Assembly (NCBI RefSeq): GCF_963676325.1
Contig: NZ_OY781099.1
Span: forward strand, 1-64,000
Length of the DNA: 64,000 bases
Direction of reading: 5' to 3'
DNA from: an uncultured Bacteroides sp.
Lineage (GTDB): Bacteria; Bacteroidota; Bacteroidia; Bacteroidales; Bacteroidaceae
Shown: positions 26,533-36,459 of the stretch, one piece after another
How the letters are laid out: each line of letters begins with the position of its first letter
Numbering within the stretch: the stretch's first letter is position 1
The notes under the pieces: generated by a model
What the model was told of the DNA's origin: nothing
Databases searched by the model: none
Seen by the model: the letters and a program-made list of their open reading frames with translations, nothing else
Position numbers and translations under genes: made by a program

Positions 26533-27555
26533 CTAAAAAAGGGTTTGCTGACTGTTGTAAACGCTTCTACCCAAATGCTTATAAGCTAATTCGGTAACTT
26601 CTCTACCACGCGGTGTTCTCTTTAAGAAACCCTCCTTTATCAGGAATGGTTCATAAACCTCCTCTATTGTTCCCGGATCTTCACCCAATGCCGTAGCTAT
26701 GGTAGTTATTCCCACAGGACCACCTTTAAACTTATCAATAATGGTGCACAGTATTTTATTATCAATCTCATCGAGCCCGTATTTATCTATATTCAATGCC
26801 TCTAGAGAATAATTAGCAATCTCCGTATCAATACTTCCGGAGCCTTTTACCTGAGCAAAATCTCTTACTCTACGCAGTAATGCATTCGCTATTCGAGGAG
26901 TTCCACGGCTTCGGGAAGCAATCTCACCAGCTGCTTGAGAAGAACAAGGAACATCAAGTATCTTTGCCGAGCGCTTAATAATGCCGCTCAAGACATCGTC
27001 ATCATAATATTCCAAATGAAGATTAATACCAAAACGAGCACGCAAGGGTGCGGTCAAGAGTCCACTACGGGTAGTTGCCCCAACCAATGTGAAAGGACTT
27101 AAATCGATCTGAATACTCCGTGCAGAAGGTCCCTTATCAATCATAATATCAATACGGTAATCTTCCATTGCAGAGTAAAGATACTCTTCTACAACAGGAG
27201 ATAAACGATGAATTTCATCGATGAAAAGGACATCATTTGGTTCTAAACTAGTCAGAACACCCGCTAAATCACCAGGTTTATCAAGAACCGGGCCTGAGGT
27301 AATTTTAAAACCTACTCCAAGTTCATTTGCAATAATATTGGAAAGAGTTGTTTTGCCCAAACCGGGAGGTCCGTGAAGCAATACATGATCCAAAGCTTCA
27401 GCTCTTAAACGGGCTGCTTGAACAAATATACGAAGATTATCTACAACTTTATCTTGTCCACTAAAGCTCTCAAAGTCTAATGGTCGCAACGCGTTTTCGT
27501 AATCTTTTTCTTTTTTAGTAAGCTGCTGTTCTCGTATATTAAAATCCTCTTCCAT
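26533..27555 (-). CDS. ruvB: Holliday junction branch-migration helicase RuvB
   Basis: 340-residue AAA+ motor that with RuvA drives branch migration of Holliday junctions during recombinational repair. Walker A GPPGLGKT at 62-69, Walker B DEIH at 113-116, sensor region VGATTRSGLLTAPLRARFG at about 174-192 including the arginine finger area. A C-terminal winged helix covers about 260-335 (GLDEIDNKILCTIIDKFKGGPVG). Full length and intact. The start is supported by a -7 box at 27578-27585. Confidence 0.97.
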   Translation of the reverse strand: MEEDFNIREQQLTKKEKDYENALRPLDFESFSGQDKVVDNLRIFVQAARLRAEALDHVLLHGPPGLGKTTLSNIIANELGVGFKITSGPVLDKPGDLAGVLTSLEPNDVLFIDEIHRLSPVVEEYLYSAMEDYRIDIMIDKGPSARSIQIDLSPFTLVGATTRSGLLTAPLRARFGINLHLEYYDDDVLSGIIKRSAKILDVPCSSQAAGEIASRSRGTPRIANALLRRVRDFAQVKGSGSIDTEIANYSLEALNIDKYGLDEIDNKILCTIIDKFKGGPVGITTIATALGEDPGTIEEVYEPFLIKEGFLKRTPRGREVTELAYKHLGRSVYNSQQTLF

Positions 27556-27577
27556 ACTTCACTTTAAAATGAATGGG

Positions 27578-27585
27578 CAAAGGTA
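27578..27585 (-). promoter_or_regulatory. -7 box of the ruvB promoter
   Basis: Minus-strand TACCTTTG, a perfect match, 22 bp upstream of the ruvB ATG. Confidence 0.6.
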
Positions 27586-27634
27586 TGAAAGATTAAAGAT
27601 ATATCATCTAAAGGAAACATAAATTATTAATAAA

Positions 27635-28333
27635 TTACCTTTTCATAAAATATTTTCTCTCCTCATCAGTAAACTTCTCAATTGAGTACCGAAGCATAGT
27701 TCGTGGCATTTCTTTGTGATGCTTTTCAAGGAATTGTACCAAAAGGTCCTTATCCCGCTTCCCCATTTCACGAAGCATCCAACCAATTGCTTTATGCATT
27801 AAATCGTGCGGATGGTGAAGCAGCTGTTCTGAAAGCTTTATTATATCGATAAAATCGTCATTTCTGATCAATGTAGCAGTGGCAACAACAGCTATTCTCT
27901 GCTCCCAAAGAACAGAACTTGAGGCAAGTTTATAAAGATCTTCACGTGAGCGTTTTTTAAGATATTCACCCACTATATAAGGCGCACTGAGATCCACCAG
28001 ATCCCAATTATTTACTCTTGAAGTTTTAGACAGATAGAAATGATAAATCTTACCCTGTTCATCATCATTGCTTTTCTTGAAACGTTCTACTAACATCAAA
28101 AGAGCACACATGCGGCATTCATGATACTCAGAATCCAGCAATAAAGCGATTTCATCGAACGATGCACCCTTAAATTCCTTTGCTACCAGACGAACATTAG
28201 GAACTACAATGCCTAAAAAACGATCTCCTTCACCATACTGACCTTTGCCTGTTTTAAAGAAATAAGGAAGAAACTCTCGTTTTTGCTCATCAATATACTT
28301 CTCTAACTCTGCTTGTATTTCTTTTGCTTTCAT
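27635..28333 (-). CDS. AlkD-like DNA alkylation-repair glycosylase
   Basis: 232-residue all-helical HEAT-like-repeat protein of the AlkC/AlkD family, which excises bulky or cationic alkylated bases such as N7- and N3-alkylpurines without base flipping. The AlkD lesion-contact residues appear to be conserved: Trp110 and Asp114 in NNWDLVD, Arg146 in WEQRIAVV and Trp185 in AIGWMLREMG, with spacing close to Bacillus AlkD (109/113/148/187). It has its own promoter, with a -7 box 8 bp before the ATG, and precedes ruvB on the same strand by about 80 bp. Activity is inferred from these residues. Confidence 0.88.
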   Translation of the reverse strand: MKAKEIQAELEKYIDEQKREFLPYFFKTGKGQYGEGDRFLGIVVPNVRLVAKEFKGASFDEIALLLDSEYHECRMCALLMLVERFKKSNDDEQGKIYHFYLSKTSRVNNWDLVDLSAPYIVGEYLKKRSREDLYKLASSSVLWEQRIAVVATATLIRNDDFIDIIKLSEQLLHHPHDLMHKAIGWMLREMGKRDKDLLVQFLEKHHKEMPRTMLRYSIEKFTDEERKYFMKR

Positions 28334-28341
28334 AATAAGGG

Positions 28342-28349
28342 CAAAAATA
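28342..28349 (-). promoter_or_regulatory. -7 box close to the alkD-like start
   Basis: Minus-strand TATTTTTG, a perfect match, 8 bp before the ATG. A very short or absent leader is implied. Confidence 0.45.
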
Positions 28350-28396
28350 CATATTTTTTAGATTTTTCTATCAGACAAACATATCAATAAATACAA

Positions 28397-28440
28397 TAAA
28401 AAAGGGTATTTGGAATAATCTACATCCAAATACCCTTTAA
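28397..28440 (-). terminator. Terminator of the OmpA-family gene
   Basis: A perfect 14-bp stem (AAAGGGTATTTGGA, 28401-28414, with TCCAAATACCCTTT, 28425-28438). On the minus strand it continues into a T-run and lies about 65 nt past the OmpA stop. Confidence 0.85.
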
Positions 28441-28505
28441 AAACTTACTCACGTAAGCTTCTTTACTTCTTTAAGATCACGCTTGATCTATCCTAACTAT
28501 AAATT

Positions 28506-29591
28506 TCAATCTGCAACACATATAACGACTCTATTCCAGTTGTTTGTTGGATATGGTTGAACACTGTCACCCTTTCCTTCAACAACCTTTATACGATCGG
28601 CCGAAATATTATATTTTTGGGTCAATGCATCTGCTACTGCCTGTGCTCTTTTTAAAGAGATTTTCTGGTTAAATTCTTTTGATCCAGTATTTGCATCAGC
28701 ATAACCTGAAATATTTACCTTAACATTCGGATTCTCTTTCAAATATTGAGCTACATTATAAACATATATATCCTGATTATTATCAAGAGTAGATTTTCCT
28801 ATCGTGAACAAAATCGGAGAATTAAATACAGAAACTGTATCTTTTACATACACAGTTTCTTTTTGAATAATCGTTTTAGGATTAGCCTTTAATGATTCTA
28901 TTGCTTCTCTTTGCTGGTTGATTTCATTATTTAAAGAACTAACCAGTGCTTCATCATAAGGCTTTACTAATTCAAATCCTCTGTTTTTGAATTTATATGT
29001 AAATCCAACCATAAGATTGAAATAAAAATCATTATCAGTTCCTTGTTTTGAGTTATATTTATCATCCACTCCATTCACATTGAATTCAATATTAAAATCC
29101 CAGGCCTCATTCAAACGAAAATTAGGTTGTAAACCTGCGCGAGCTACACAACTATTTGTTTTATGAGTTGCATAAGGAAGGTTCTTAAACCCATGAATAT
29201 AACCGACACCAAAAATACCAATCAAATTAAAAGCACGATTCTCTTTGTAGCAACCAAAAATATTATTCAAATTAAATAATGCATCCATATAAGCTGCACC
29301 ATAGTTCCACTTATAGCTGATATTGTTATAGTTCCAACCAGCCCTACTCTCCCATCCTCCTACTTGTAAACGCGCTCCCACTTGTGGTGAAAAATACTTT
29401 CCTACAGAAAGAGCGGCAGTAGGAGAAATGAGCTTATCAAAATCTGGCTCACCAACTGTATAACCAAAACCCGCCTGGCCTTGAATGAACCAGTTATCCC
29501 AAAAACCATACTGTTTTAAGGCTTTTTCTTGTGACTGCGCAAATCCAGCTAAACAGAAGGAAATTGCTAAAAGAAGGAGTCTCTTTTTCAT
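28506..29591 (-). CDS. OmpA-family outer-membrane protein
   Basis: 361-residue outer-membrane protein. Signal peptide MKKRLLLLAISFCLAGFAQS, then an N-terminal eight-stranded-barrel-like region to about residue 200 rich in aromatic alternating strands. A short linker (INQQREAIESLKANPK) leads to a C-terminal OmpA peptidoglycan-binding domain, about 255-361, with ISGYADANTGSKEFNQKISLKRAQAVADAL. It lies directly downstream of the giant coiled-coil lipoprotein gene, separated by about 370 bp that include a terminator, so it is probably transcribed separately. Anchoring the outer membrane, and perhaps a surface layer, to peptidoglycan is the inferred role. Confidence 0.9.
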   Translation of the reverse strand: MKKRLLLLAISFCLAGFAQSQEKALKQYGFWDNWFIQGQAGFGYTVGEPDFDKLISPTAALSVGKYFSPQVGARLQVGGWESRAGWNYNNISYKWNYGAAYMDALFNLNNIFGCYKENRAFNLIGIFGVGYIHGFKNLPYATHKTNSCVARAGLQPNFRLNEAWDFNIEFNVNGVDDKYNSKQGTDNDFYFNLMVGFTYKFKNRGFELVKPYDEALVSSLNNEINQQREAIESLKANPKTIIQKETVYVKDTVSVFNSPILFTIGKSTLDNNQDIYVYNVAQYLKENPNVKVNISGYADANTGSKEFNQKISLKRAQAVADALTQKYNISADRIKVVEGKGDSVQPYPTNNWNRVVICVAD

Positions 29592-29963
29592 ATTAATCTA
29601 AGTTTAATTACCTAAATCTAAGAAATAAACATATAACAAAGAAATTAAAAAAATCATATAAAACAAAATAAATAAAACATTAATTAATGCAATATTTTTT
29701 ATTTATGCAAAATATTTAAGTTATAGTAACAACAAGTAATTAACAAATAAATATAAATAACATTTGTAAGATAACATCATAGCACTAAAGCTTCTTAATG
29801 CCATCTGTTATATTCTATATTATCATAAATAATTAAAATAACAGAAGAGCTAAAGGTAGATTGAAAAGAAACAAATTCGCGGCCTATACTTAAAAAAAGA
29901 GAGAGGAATAAAATACCCCTCTCTCCGATCATTCTTAATTAAAAGATTGACTTTATTTTATTC
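29592..29963. other. AT-rich gap between the OmpA gene and the lipoprotein gene
   Basis: Contains only very AT-rich DNA upstream of the OmpA start and the lipoprotein terminator at 29892-29926. No -7 box with a perfect match was found on the minus strand. Confidence 0.5.
29892..29926 (-). terminator. Terminator of the coiled-coil lipoprotein gene
   Basis: Stem GAGAGAGG (29899-29906) with CCTCTCTC (29918-29925). On the minus strand it is followed by seven T, about 40 nt beyond the stop. Confidence 0.85.
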
Positions 29964-32900
29964 TCATTTTCTCTTAATAGAGGTCACTGTTCCAAGTTTG
30001 CTAACATGAACTGTTAGTATTGTACTTATTGATCCCCACTTATGATTAACACCAACAGGTATAAACATGTCATAATCAGATGTTAATGGAGTACCATTAT
30101 TTACATATTTAATCCAATATCCACCTACATCATGACCAGCTGTCAATATAACATCCGAAGGAACTAATCCATCTTGATAACCTTCAGTTGGTACAAGATT
30201 ACCACCAACATCTTTCAAGTTTGTCTTAACTGCATTAGGAACACCAACTTGAATATCACCAATTCCATAGAATCCCCATAATGCACCATAATATGGAACT
30301 GTTACATCTCTCCAGTCTTTAACAAGAACAGCGATATCCGGATTCATGCTGTAATAGTAAATCTTAGAGCCACCTGTTTGAGCATCAGTAAAGTTCTTCT
30401 TAGCAGTAGCTGTTATACTCAATGGTTTAATGAACTTAACAGTAAAGCTTCCTAAGTCTTGGTTCATTCCATTCCATGTAAAGTATGGCATAACAACAGC
30501 AGAAAGAGTACCAGCATTCAAAGCTGCCTTTGCAGATACATTTGCCAAATCAATAGAGATATGGTCATCTGCACCAATTGATACACCAGTAGTACCAGAA
30601 GGACTAATGCTTACAATTCTAAACTTCAAATCTCCGCATGAAGGTGCTGCATTAAGTTTTACAATACCATTAACATCCTTATTGAATGCATTCTTCAAGT
30701 CTGCATTGAAATAGTAATTATTCGGATTATCATCCATAGAAGAAGTAGGAACAGAAGCATTTACTTTAAATGCTGTACCATCAGCAGTCCAATATGTCAT
30801 TTCCTTACCAACGATTGAAATTGTAGGTTTGTTTACAGTAATCTCGAAACGGAATACAACATCCGGCAAATTACTTGCATCTTCGAATACAGAAACACAT
30901 CTACATTCTGCAATAAATGTCTTACCTCCATCAGGAATTATTCCAAATTGAGCATCATTAAATGTCCAATGTACTTCATGTGAGTACATACCACCATCAA
31001 CTAGATTGCTTAATAATGTCGGTTTATTAACAATAGGAGAAGTAACAGATCCACTTACAAACTTATAATTGTTCCAGAATTGTTCATGACTCATCGGAAG
31101 CTTATTGTAAACTTCTCTATTAAGATCTTCTACAGTAAATGCAAAGTCGCGATTAAGACAACCTACAGTGATTGTTTCCTTATAAGTAGGCACAACAAAA
31201 TCTGCTGGTTTAGGAGCTGTAATCTTTATTTTCAGGAATGCACGTTTAACCACAAGACCGCTTGGATCAAGTAATTCAACCATTGCAATAGGAGTACGTC
31301 CAATAGCAGCATTCAAAGGATTATCCTGGTATACACGAGCTGTCATCATACCATTAGATGTTACAGATGCAAAATTCTGTTGATCAGTAACTGCACCACC
31401 GAATGCTCTTTCATACTTATCAGGAGCCATTGCAAAGCGATAAGTAAATCCATAATTAGCTTCATCGAATGCAATGTGATCACCATTAGCCAGGTAACAA
31501 GAAGCTACTAAAGTCTTAAGATCCAAAGAAGCGTCATAAGTAAAGGTTCCGTTGAAGTAATCAAGAGCCTGAGCATTTGCTTGAGTTGTTTCATAATGAT
31601 GTGCAAGCGCACCCTTCTCAGCTATACTAACTTTATCACCATCCAATGGTACCAAAGAAGTTTTAACATAGTCAGAATATACTGAAACGCTTCCTTCCTG
31701 TTCTGTAGAAGTAAGAGCCTTGTTAGCCAATGTAGCCTTTAAAGATACGATGTTAAATTCAGGGCAACTTGCAAATGCTACAGATTCATTTCTTTTTAAC
31801 TTAAGAGTTAAAACTCCGTTTTCAAGACTTTCAGCAGAAGCTACTGATATTGGAGCAGCAGGATCATTACCTAATGCCTTTGTTACAGCTTTTTCTCCAG
31901 TATAATCGAAAGCGCTGATATCACTAAGCATTACGCCAGATGGATTCATACGATATTTTACATAAGGATGATTATAAGCAGTCAGAGGAGTAGTCTTTCC
32001 TAACTCAGTATAATTCAGTTTAAACATGTAAATAGTTGGAATACCTTCACTATAAAGCTGAGGTACAAATGCCATGCTTGTCAATCTGTGAGAGAAGATT
32101 GCATTCATGGTATTCAACACTGTATTAATCTTAGCAGATAGATCTTCTAATTCATTGTGAATTGCTTCCATTTCTGGTTTATATGTTACATTGATAAAAT
32201 TATCAAGTGTAGCATTTGTGTAAGCCACCCACATTGATTGCAAAGATGCTGCCATTTGAGTATCAGCTGCAACAGCTGCTGCAATAGCCTCAGATTTAGC
32301 AGTTGCTATTGCTGTAGTTAATGTTGCTTCCAGAGTTCCAACTTTTTTCTCAAGAGCTGAAATTCTTGCCGAATCTGCAGGAACATCACCATTGATTTTA
32401 GTAATCTCTGATTTAAGAGCAGCAAATTGATCATTTACAACTTTCTGATAAGCAGTAAAAGTTGATTGCTGGAGATTCATAGCTGCAAGTTCCGTTTTAA
32501 GTGTTTGAAGAGAAACTTCAACCTCATTCTTTGTAGCCAAAGTACTAACAATCGTATTATACTTTGAATCAACTGCATCAATTTGAGCACTTACAGTACC
32601 AATCTTAGCATCAATAGCCGACTTAGCATTAGCCAATTCAGTTAATAGACTAGTGTTTATAGCAGCTAATTCTTCCTTAGTAACTGTTGTACTCTTCAAA
32701 TTTTCAAACTTAGCATCCAAAGTTGAGATTCTAGTTGCCAATTCGGTTTTAACAGTAGCTAAAGCAGCAGCAGCGTTATTAATAGCATCTAATTTTGCTT
32801 GTGCAGCAGCTAATTGAGCAGCAGCGGCAGCGGCAGCAGCAGCATCAGAACTAGTTTTAGCAGCGGTAGCTGCAGTCTGCGCAGTTGCAACAGTTGCCTG

Positions 32901-33119
32901 AAGAGCTGTCTGAGTCCCCTGCAATGCAGTAATCTGTGAGTTTACCGCAGCAAGTTTGTCATTCAAGACTGAAGTATAATCAGCCTTATTCGCATTAATC
33001 TGAGTTTGTAATTCAGTAATGTCGCCATCGTAATCTTTACAACCTACAAATGTAGTAGCTGTACCCAAAGCCAGAAATCCAAAGATAGCCAACTTTGTAA
33101 GGAAATACTTTTTTCTCAT
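29964..33119 (-). CDS. Large coiled-coil surface lipoprotein (S-layer-like)
   Basis: 1051-residue predicted lipoprotein: n-region MRKKYFLTK, hydrophobic core, Cys27 in FVGCKDYDGD. Residues about 32-350 form a long heptad-rich coiled coil, very rich in Ala, Thr and Lys, including a nine-alanine run. The remaining 700 residues are beta-rich and look like several Ig-like or adhesin-type domains. The ATG at 33119 is chosen because the signal peptide starts there; the frame runs to 33200. Organisation resembles the phase-variable S-layer lipoproteins of B. thetaiotaomicron, which also precede an OmpA gene, but I see no inverted repeats of an invertible promoter. Function is inferred. Confidence 0.75.
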   Translation of the reverse strand: MRKKYFLTKLAIFGFLALGTATTFVGCKDYDGDITELQTQINANKADYTSVLNDKLAAVNSQITALQGTQTALQATVATAQTAATAAKTSSDAAAAAAAAAQLAAAQAKLDAINNAAAALATVKTELATRISTLDAKFENLKSTTVTKEELAAINTSLLTELANAKSAIDAKIGTVSAQIDAVDSKYNTIVSTLATKNEVEVSLQTLKTELAAMNLQQSTFTAYQKVVNDQFAALKSEITKINGDVPADSARISALEKKVGTLEATLTTAIATAKSEAIAAAVAADTQMAASLQSMWVAYTNATLDNFINVTYKPEMEAIHNELEDLSAKINTVLNTMNAIFSHRLTSMAFVPQLYSEGIPTIYMFKLNYTELGKTTPLTAYNHPYVKYRMNPSGVMLSDISAFDYTGEKAVTKALGNDPAAPISVASAESLENGVLTLKLKRNESVAFASCPEFNIVSLKATLANKALTSTEQEGSVSVYSDYVKTSLVPLDGDKVSIAEKGALAHHYETTQANAQALDYFNGTFTYDASLDLKTLVASCYLANGDHIAFDEANYGFTYRFAMAPDKYERAFGGAVTDQQNFASVTSNGMMTARVYQDNPLNAAIGRTPIAMVELLDPSGLVVKRAFLKIKITAPKPADFVVPTYKETITVGCLNRDFAFTVEDLNREVYNKLPMSHEQFWNNYKFVSGSVTSPIVNKPTLLSNLVDGGMYSHEVHWTFNDAQFGIIPDGGKTFIAECRCVSVFEDASNLPDVVFRFEITVNKPTISIVGKEMTYWTADGTAFKVNASVPTSSMDDNPNNYYFNADLKNAFNKDVNGIVKLNAAPSCGDLKFRIVSISPSGTTGVSIGADDHISIDLANVSAKAALNAGTLSAVVMPYFTWNGMNQDLGSFTVKFIKPLSITATAKKNFTDAQTGGSKIYYYSMNPDIAVLVKDWRDVTVPYYGALWGFYGIGDIQVGVPNAVKTNLKDVGGNLVPTEGYQDGLVPSDVILTAGHDVGGYWIKYVNNGTPLTSDYDMFIPVGVNHKWGSISTILTVHVSKLGTVTSIKRK

Positions 33120-33294
33120 AGTTACAACAATTTTTATATTTATAAAACCATTAATAAAATACATTATTTGTATTTCTTCTATTATAAACCCGGTTAACAA
33201 ATACTTTTTCTATAGTCGGCATCCTTACCTGATGCGCACAACTAAACAAATTATAACGCTCTTTCATAACAATTTATAATTAGGTAATAGTAAA

Positions 33295-33783
33295 TTACAA
33301 TTCTTTTTCTGGTTCTACATTTGCCTCATTTCTATAAATTATCAGCATCCGATATTGTACCGGAGAAATGCCTGTTATTTTTTTAAATGATGCATAAAAC
33401 GCACTAACAGAAGAAAATCCACATTCTTTTGAGATCTCTTTTATTGAGACAGATATAGGACTAGTTCCCAACAAGTTTTTGCAGTATTCAATTCTATATC
33501 TATTAATTAGAGTTTTGAAATTGCAACCAAAATACTTATTAATAGAATTTGATAAGTAAGTGGTATTAGTTCCGACCATAGAACTAAGCTTTATTAGTGA
33601 CAAAGAGGAATCTAAATAGATTTGTTTAGAATCCAAATTATAAAGTACCGTTTTATAAATATGCGCTTCTTGATTTAAATTAATCATAGAATGGCCTAGA
33701 CCAGCAATAACATCGGCTTGAAGGGTACCCTTTTCTTTTAACAAACCTAACTGCGCTACAAACTGTTTAAATAGACTTTGCAT
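33295..33783 (-). CDS. AraC-type helix-turn-helix regulator, short
   Basis: 162-residue DNA-binding protein. The C-terminal AraC/XylS double helix-turn-helix is clear at about 55-150: IKLSSMVGTNTTYLSNSINKYFG for the first HTH, then IKEISKECGFSSVSAFYASFKKITGISPVQYR for the second, with the usual terminal signature. The N-terminal 55 residues are helical and too short for a sugar-binding domain or a two-component receiver. It lies 175 bp upstream of the lipoprotein gene on the same strand, so it may regulate it; this is positional inference. No promoter could be picked from the AT-rich DNA upstream. Confidence 0.85.
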   Translation of the reverse strand: MQSLFKQFVAQLGLLKEKGTLQADVIAGLGHSMINLNQEAHIYKTVLYNLDSKQIYLDSSLSLIKLSSMVGTNTTYLSNSINKYFGCNFKTLINRYRIEYCKNLLGTSPISVSIKEISKECGFSSVSAFYASFKKITGISPVQYRMLIIYRNEANVEPEKEL

Positions 33784-35185
33784 ATGTTTTTCTGTTTAAT
33801 ATGTTTAAGGTTATAAAGATTTAATTAACGGCTAATATATTAATCATTATTATATAATGTAATACTAAAAACAATGAATATAAGATTCAGGAACATATAT
33901 TTATGATTTAGGAATAAGTCTTTATATAATCAATCATATATTACATTATAGTTATATTAAAATCAGAGACATTAAATTAACAACTATCAATGTATTTATG
34001 TTCTATATAACTTAATATTTTTCAATATTAACTTTTTATTATTCAAATAGTATATAGCTAAGTTTATTAAATTAACACTTTACAATCATTCTGACAAAAC
34101 AAACATGCTACTTTTTAAAACAGGAAAAAATTATATTAATAACTAACTATCTTTAAAATTCAAATATGTATCTATAAAAACTATTATTAATTTTGCTACT
34201 AAACAAAATGATTAAAATCGCGCCATCTACTTATAAATACCTTACATATAACATTTTACATAAATCAAAATACTAACACCTTAATATTTGCATTCATAAA
34301 TCTTAAAATCCAAGCTAAATAATTAGTAGTTTATAAATCTGTATCAATAATTAAATTCAAAGTATAGAATAGAGATATGAGTCAAATATATACTATTAAT
34401 TAAATAAAAAAAAACGTAATAATTACACATACGCATTATGCGGTACATTTTGGGTTTATTCGGTTATAATTAACGTTTATTTAGCAAATCTTTATTTAAA
34501 TAAGAACTAATTTAAAATTAACAAATTAAATAATACCACATATAAATACAGTTATTTTTTCAAACATATAAATAAAACATATGATTGATAGATAGCTAAG
34601 AATAAACAATTCTATTTTTGAAGGGATTAAATATCATCAGCAAAGAAATAATCAACTGTATAATGTAATTATATATAAAACATTAAAACAGAAGTAAATT
34701 ATAAAAACTAATTGTAATACATTTAAACACAGACTAGATAATTAAGAACCTGATGTCTAAATGGGCAGATTAAAATTACCCAGCTAACAGATATACACAC
34801 AAAAATCTATATAGATAGTTGTAACTATCTTCAATAAAAAGGCAACGCTAGACCGCATCCTTAGCCAACTAGAATTAAGTCAGATAACATTTCAAACGTC
34901 ACTTTTCTATTGAGCACTTTAGCAGTTTTAACAGAGAGAGGAACAATGGAATTTGAACAGAAGTTTTTATGTACAATATCAAATCATTAAATGATTTAAT
35001 TCCATTCATAACCATGAAATTGGAATAAGAAAAGAGAGATTTAGCAAGAAGAACTATTAATCAATACAAAAACTCAGAGATAGCTCAACAACAATTATAG
35101 CCTGGATTTAATATAAAAATCACTATTCCCGTATAATAGTGTCACAAAAACAACAGAAAAACGATAATAACTGAAAACATATTCC
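33784..35185. other. 1.4-kb AT-rich stretch without genes
   Basis: By eye about four-fifths A+T, with no open frame of credible coding character in six frames and no recognisable tRNA or rRNA. Small features only: a TGGG...CCCA hairpin near 34762-34782 and several short A- and T-tracts. It separates the minus-strand lipoprotein/AraC locus from the plus-strand SpmAB gene and could contain long leaders, operators or a small RNA that I cannot identify. Confidence 0.6.
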
Positions 35186-35193
35186 TAATTTTG
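35186..35193 (+). promoter_or_regulatory. -7 box of the spmAB-ybeY transcript
   Basis: TAATTTTG, a perfect TAnnTTTG match, 25 bp before the ATG at 35219. Confidence 0.55.
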
Positions 35194-35218
35194 CAAAATT
35201 CTATTAATAGTGCATAAT

Positions 35219-36451
35219 ATGGTATTAAATTACATCTGGATCGCTTTCTTCGTAATTGCGTTCGTCGTAGCTTTGATAAGATTAATCTTTTTAGGAGACA
35301 CTCAGGTCTTTACTGAAATTATGAATTCCACTTTCAGTTCTTCAAAGACGGCATTTGATATTTCTTTAGGGTTAACGGGAATACTCTCCCTCTGGCTAGG
35401 TATAATGAAAATTGGAGAAAAAGGGGGATTAATTGCAACTCTTTCCCGTTGGCTTAGCCCAGTATTCTGCAAATTATTCCCAGACATCCCCAAAGGACAT
35501 CCGGTAATGGGAGCTATTTTTATGAATATCTCGGCAAATATGCTGGGACTTGATAATGCCGCCACGCCTCTGGGGTTAAAAGCAATGAAAGAATTGCAAG
35601 AACTAAACAAGGATAAAAAGACAGCAAGCAATCCAATGATTATGTTTCTTGTGCTTAACACCTCGGGATTAACATTGATTCCTATCAGCATTATGGTTTA
35701 CCGGGCACAACTAGGAGCTGCCCAGCCAACGGATATTTTCATCCCAATCATGATTGCTACTTTTTGCGCTGCTATTGCCGGTGTAATATCTGTAAGCCTT
35801 TTCCAGAGAATTAATCTGTTTAACAAAACAATCTTAGCTTTTATCGGTGCAATAAGCACATTCATTGGAGGGGTTATCTACCTTTTTAGTGCTATGTCGA
35901 AAGAAGAGATAAGTACTTATTCTACGCTTTTTGCTAATATATTTCTTTTTTCGGTAATTCTTACCTTTCTGACTTCAGGAATCAGAAAGAAAATAAATGT
36001 ATATGAAACTTTCGTGGAAGGTGCAAAAGAAGGATTCTCCACGGCAGTAAGAATCATTCCTTATTTGGTGGCAATTCTTGTGGGTGTAGCCGTATTCAGA
36101 GCATCAGGCGCTATGGATCTGATTATTCAGGGAATTGAATATCTATTTAAGCTTAGCGGTTTAGACACAAGTTTTGTAGGCGGACTCCCCGTCGCTCTGA
36201 TGAAACCTTTAAGCGGAAGTGGTGCACGTGGATTAATGGTAGATGCAATGAAAACATATGGAGCCGACTCTTTTGTGGGACGACTTTCATGTATATTTCA
36301 AGGTTCTACTGACACCACATTCTACATCCTTGCAGTATATTTTGGTAGTGTAGGAATCAGAAAGACAAGACATGCAGTAGCTTGCGGGTTAATTGCGGAT
36401 CTTGCCGGAGTAATTGCTGCAATTTCAGTTTGTTATTTTTTCTTTTATTAA
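35219..36451 (+). CDS. SpmA-SpmB fusion, nucleoside-recognition (Gate) membrane protein
   Basis: 410-residue polytopic membrane protein joining homologues of Bacillus spore maturation proteins A and B in one chain. The SpmA half carries AFDISLGLTGILSLWLGIMKIGEKGG and MNISANMLGLDNAATPLGLKAM (about 85-106). The SpmB half carries AVRIIPYLVAILVGVAVFRASG and LMKPLSGSGARG. Both halves contain Gate-type nucleoside-recognition signatures seen in transporters. This organism group does not sporulate, so the role must differ, perhaps solute transport. The ATG at 35219 is preferred to a GTG nine bases upstream. ybeY follows 8 bp after the stop. Confidence 0.88.
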   Translation: MVLNYIWIAFFVIAFVVALIRLIFLGDTQVFTEIMNSTFSSSKTAFDISLGLTGILSLWLGIMKIGEKGGLIATLSRWLSPVFCKLFPDIPKGHPVMGAIFMNISANMLGLDNAATPLGLKAMKELQELNKDKKTASNPMIMFLVLNTSGLTLIPISIMVYRAQLGAAQPTDIFIPIMIATFCAAIAGVISVSLFQRINLFNKTILAFIGAISTFIGGVIYLFSAMSKEEISTYSTLFANIFLFSVILTFLTSGIRKKINVYETFVEGAKEGFSTAVRIIPYLVAILVGVAVFRASGAMDLIIQGIEYLFKLSGLDTSFVGGLPVALMKPLSGSGARGLMVDAMKTYGADSFVGRLSCIFQGSTDTTFYILAVYFGSVGIRKTRHAVACGLIADLAGVIAAISVCYFFFY

Positions 36452-36459
36452 ATAAATCT

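Noticed and set aside
33120..33294. Invertible promoter before the S-layer-like gene
   Set aside because: Only a short GCATC/GATGC pair was found; no inverted repeats of the length needed for site-specific inversion.
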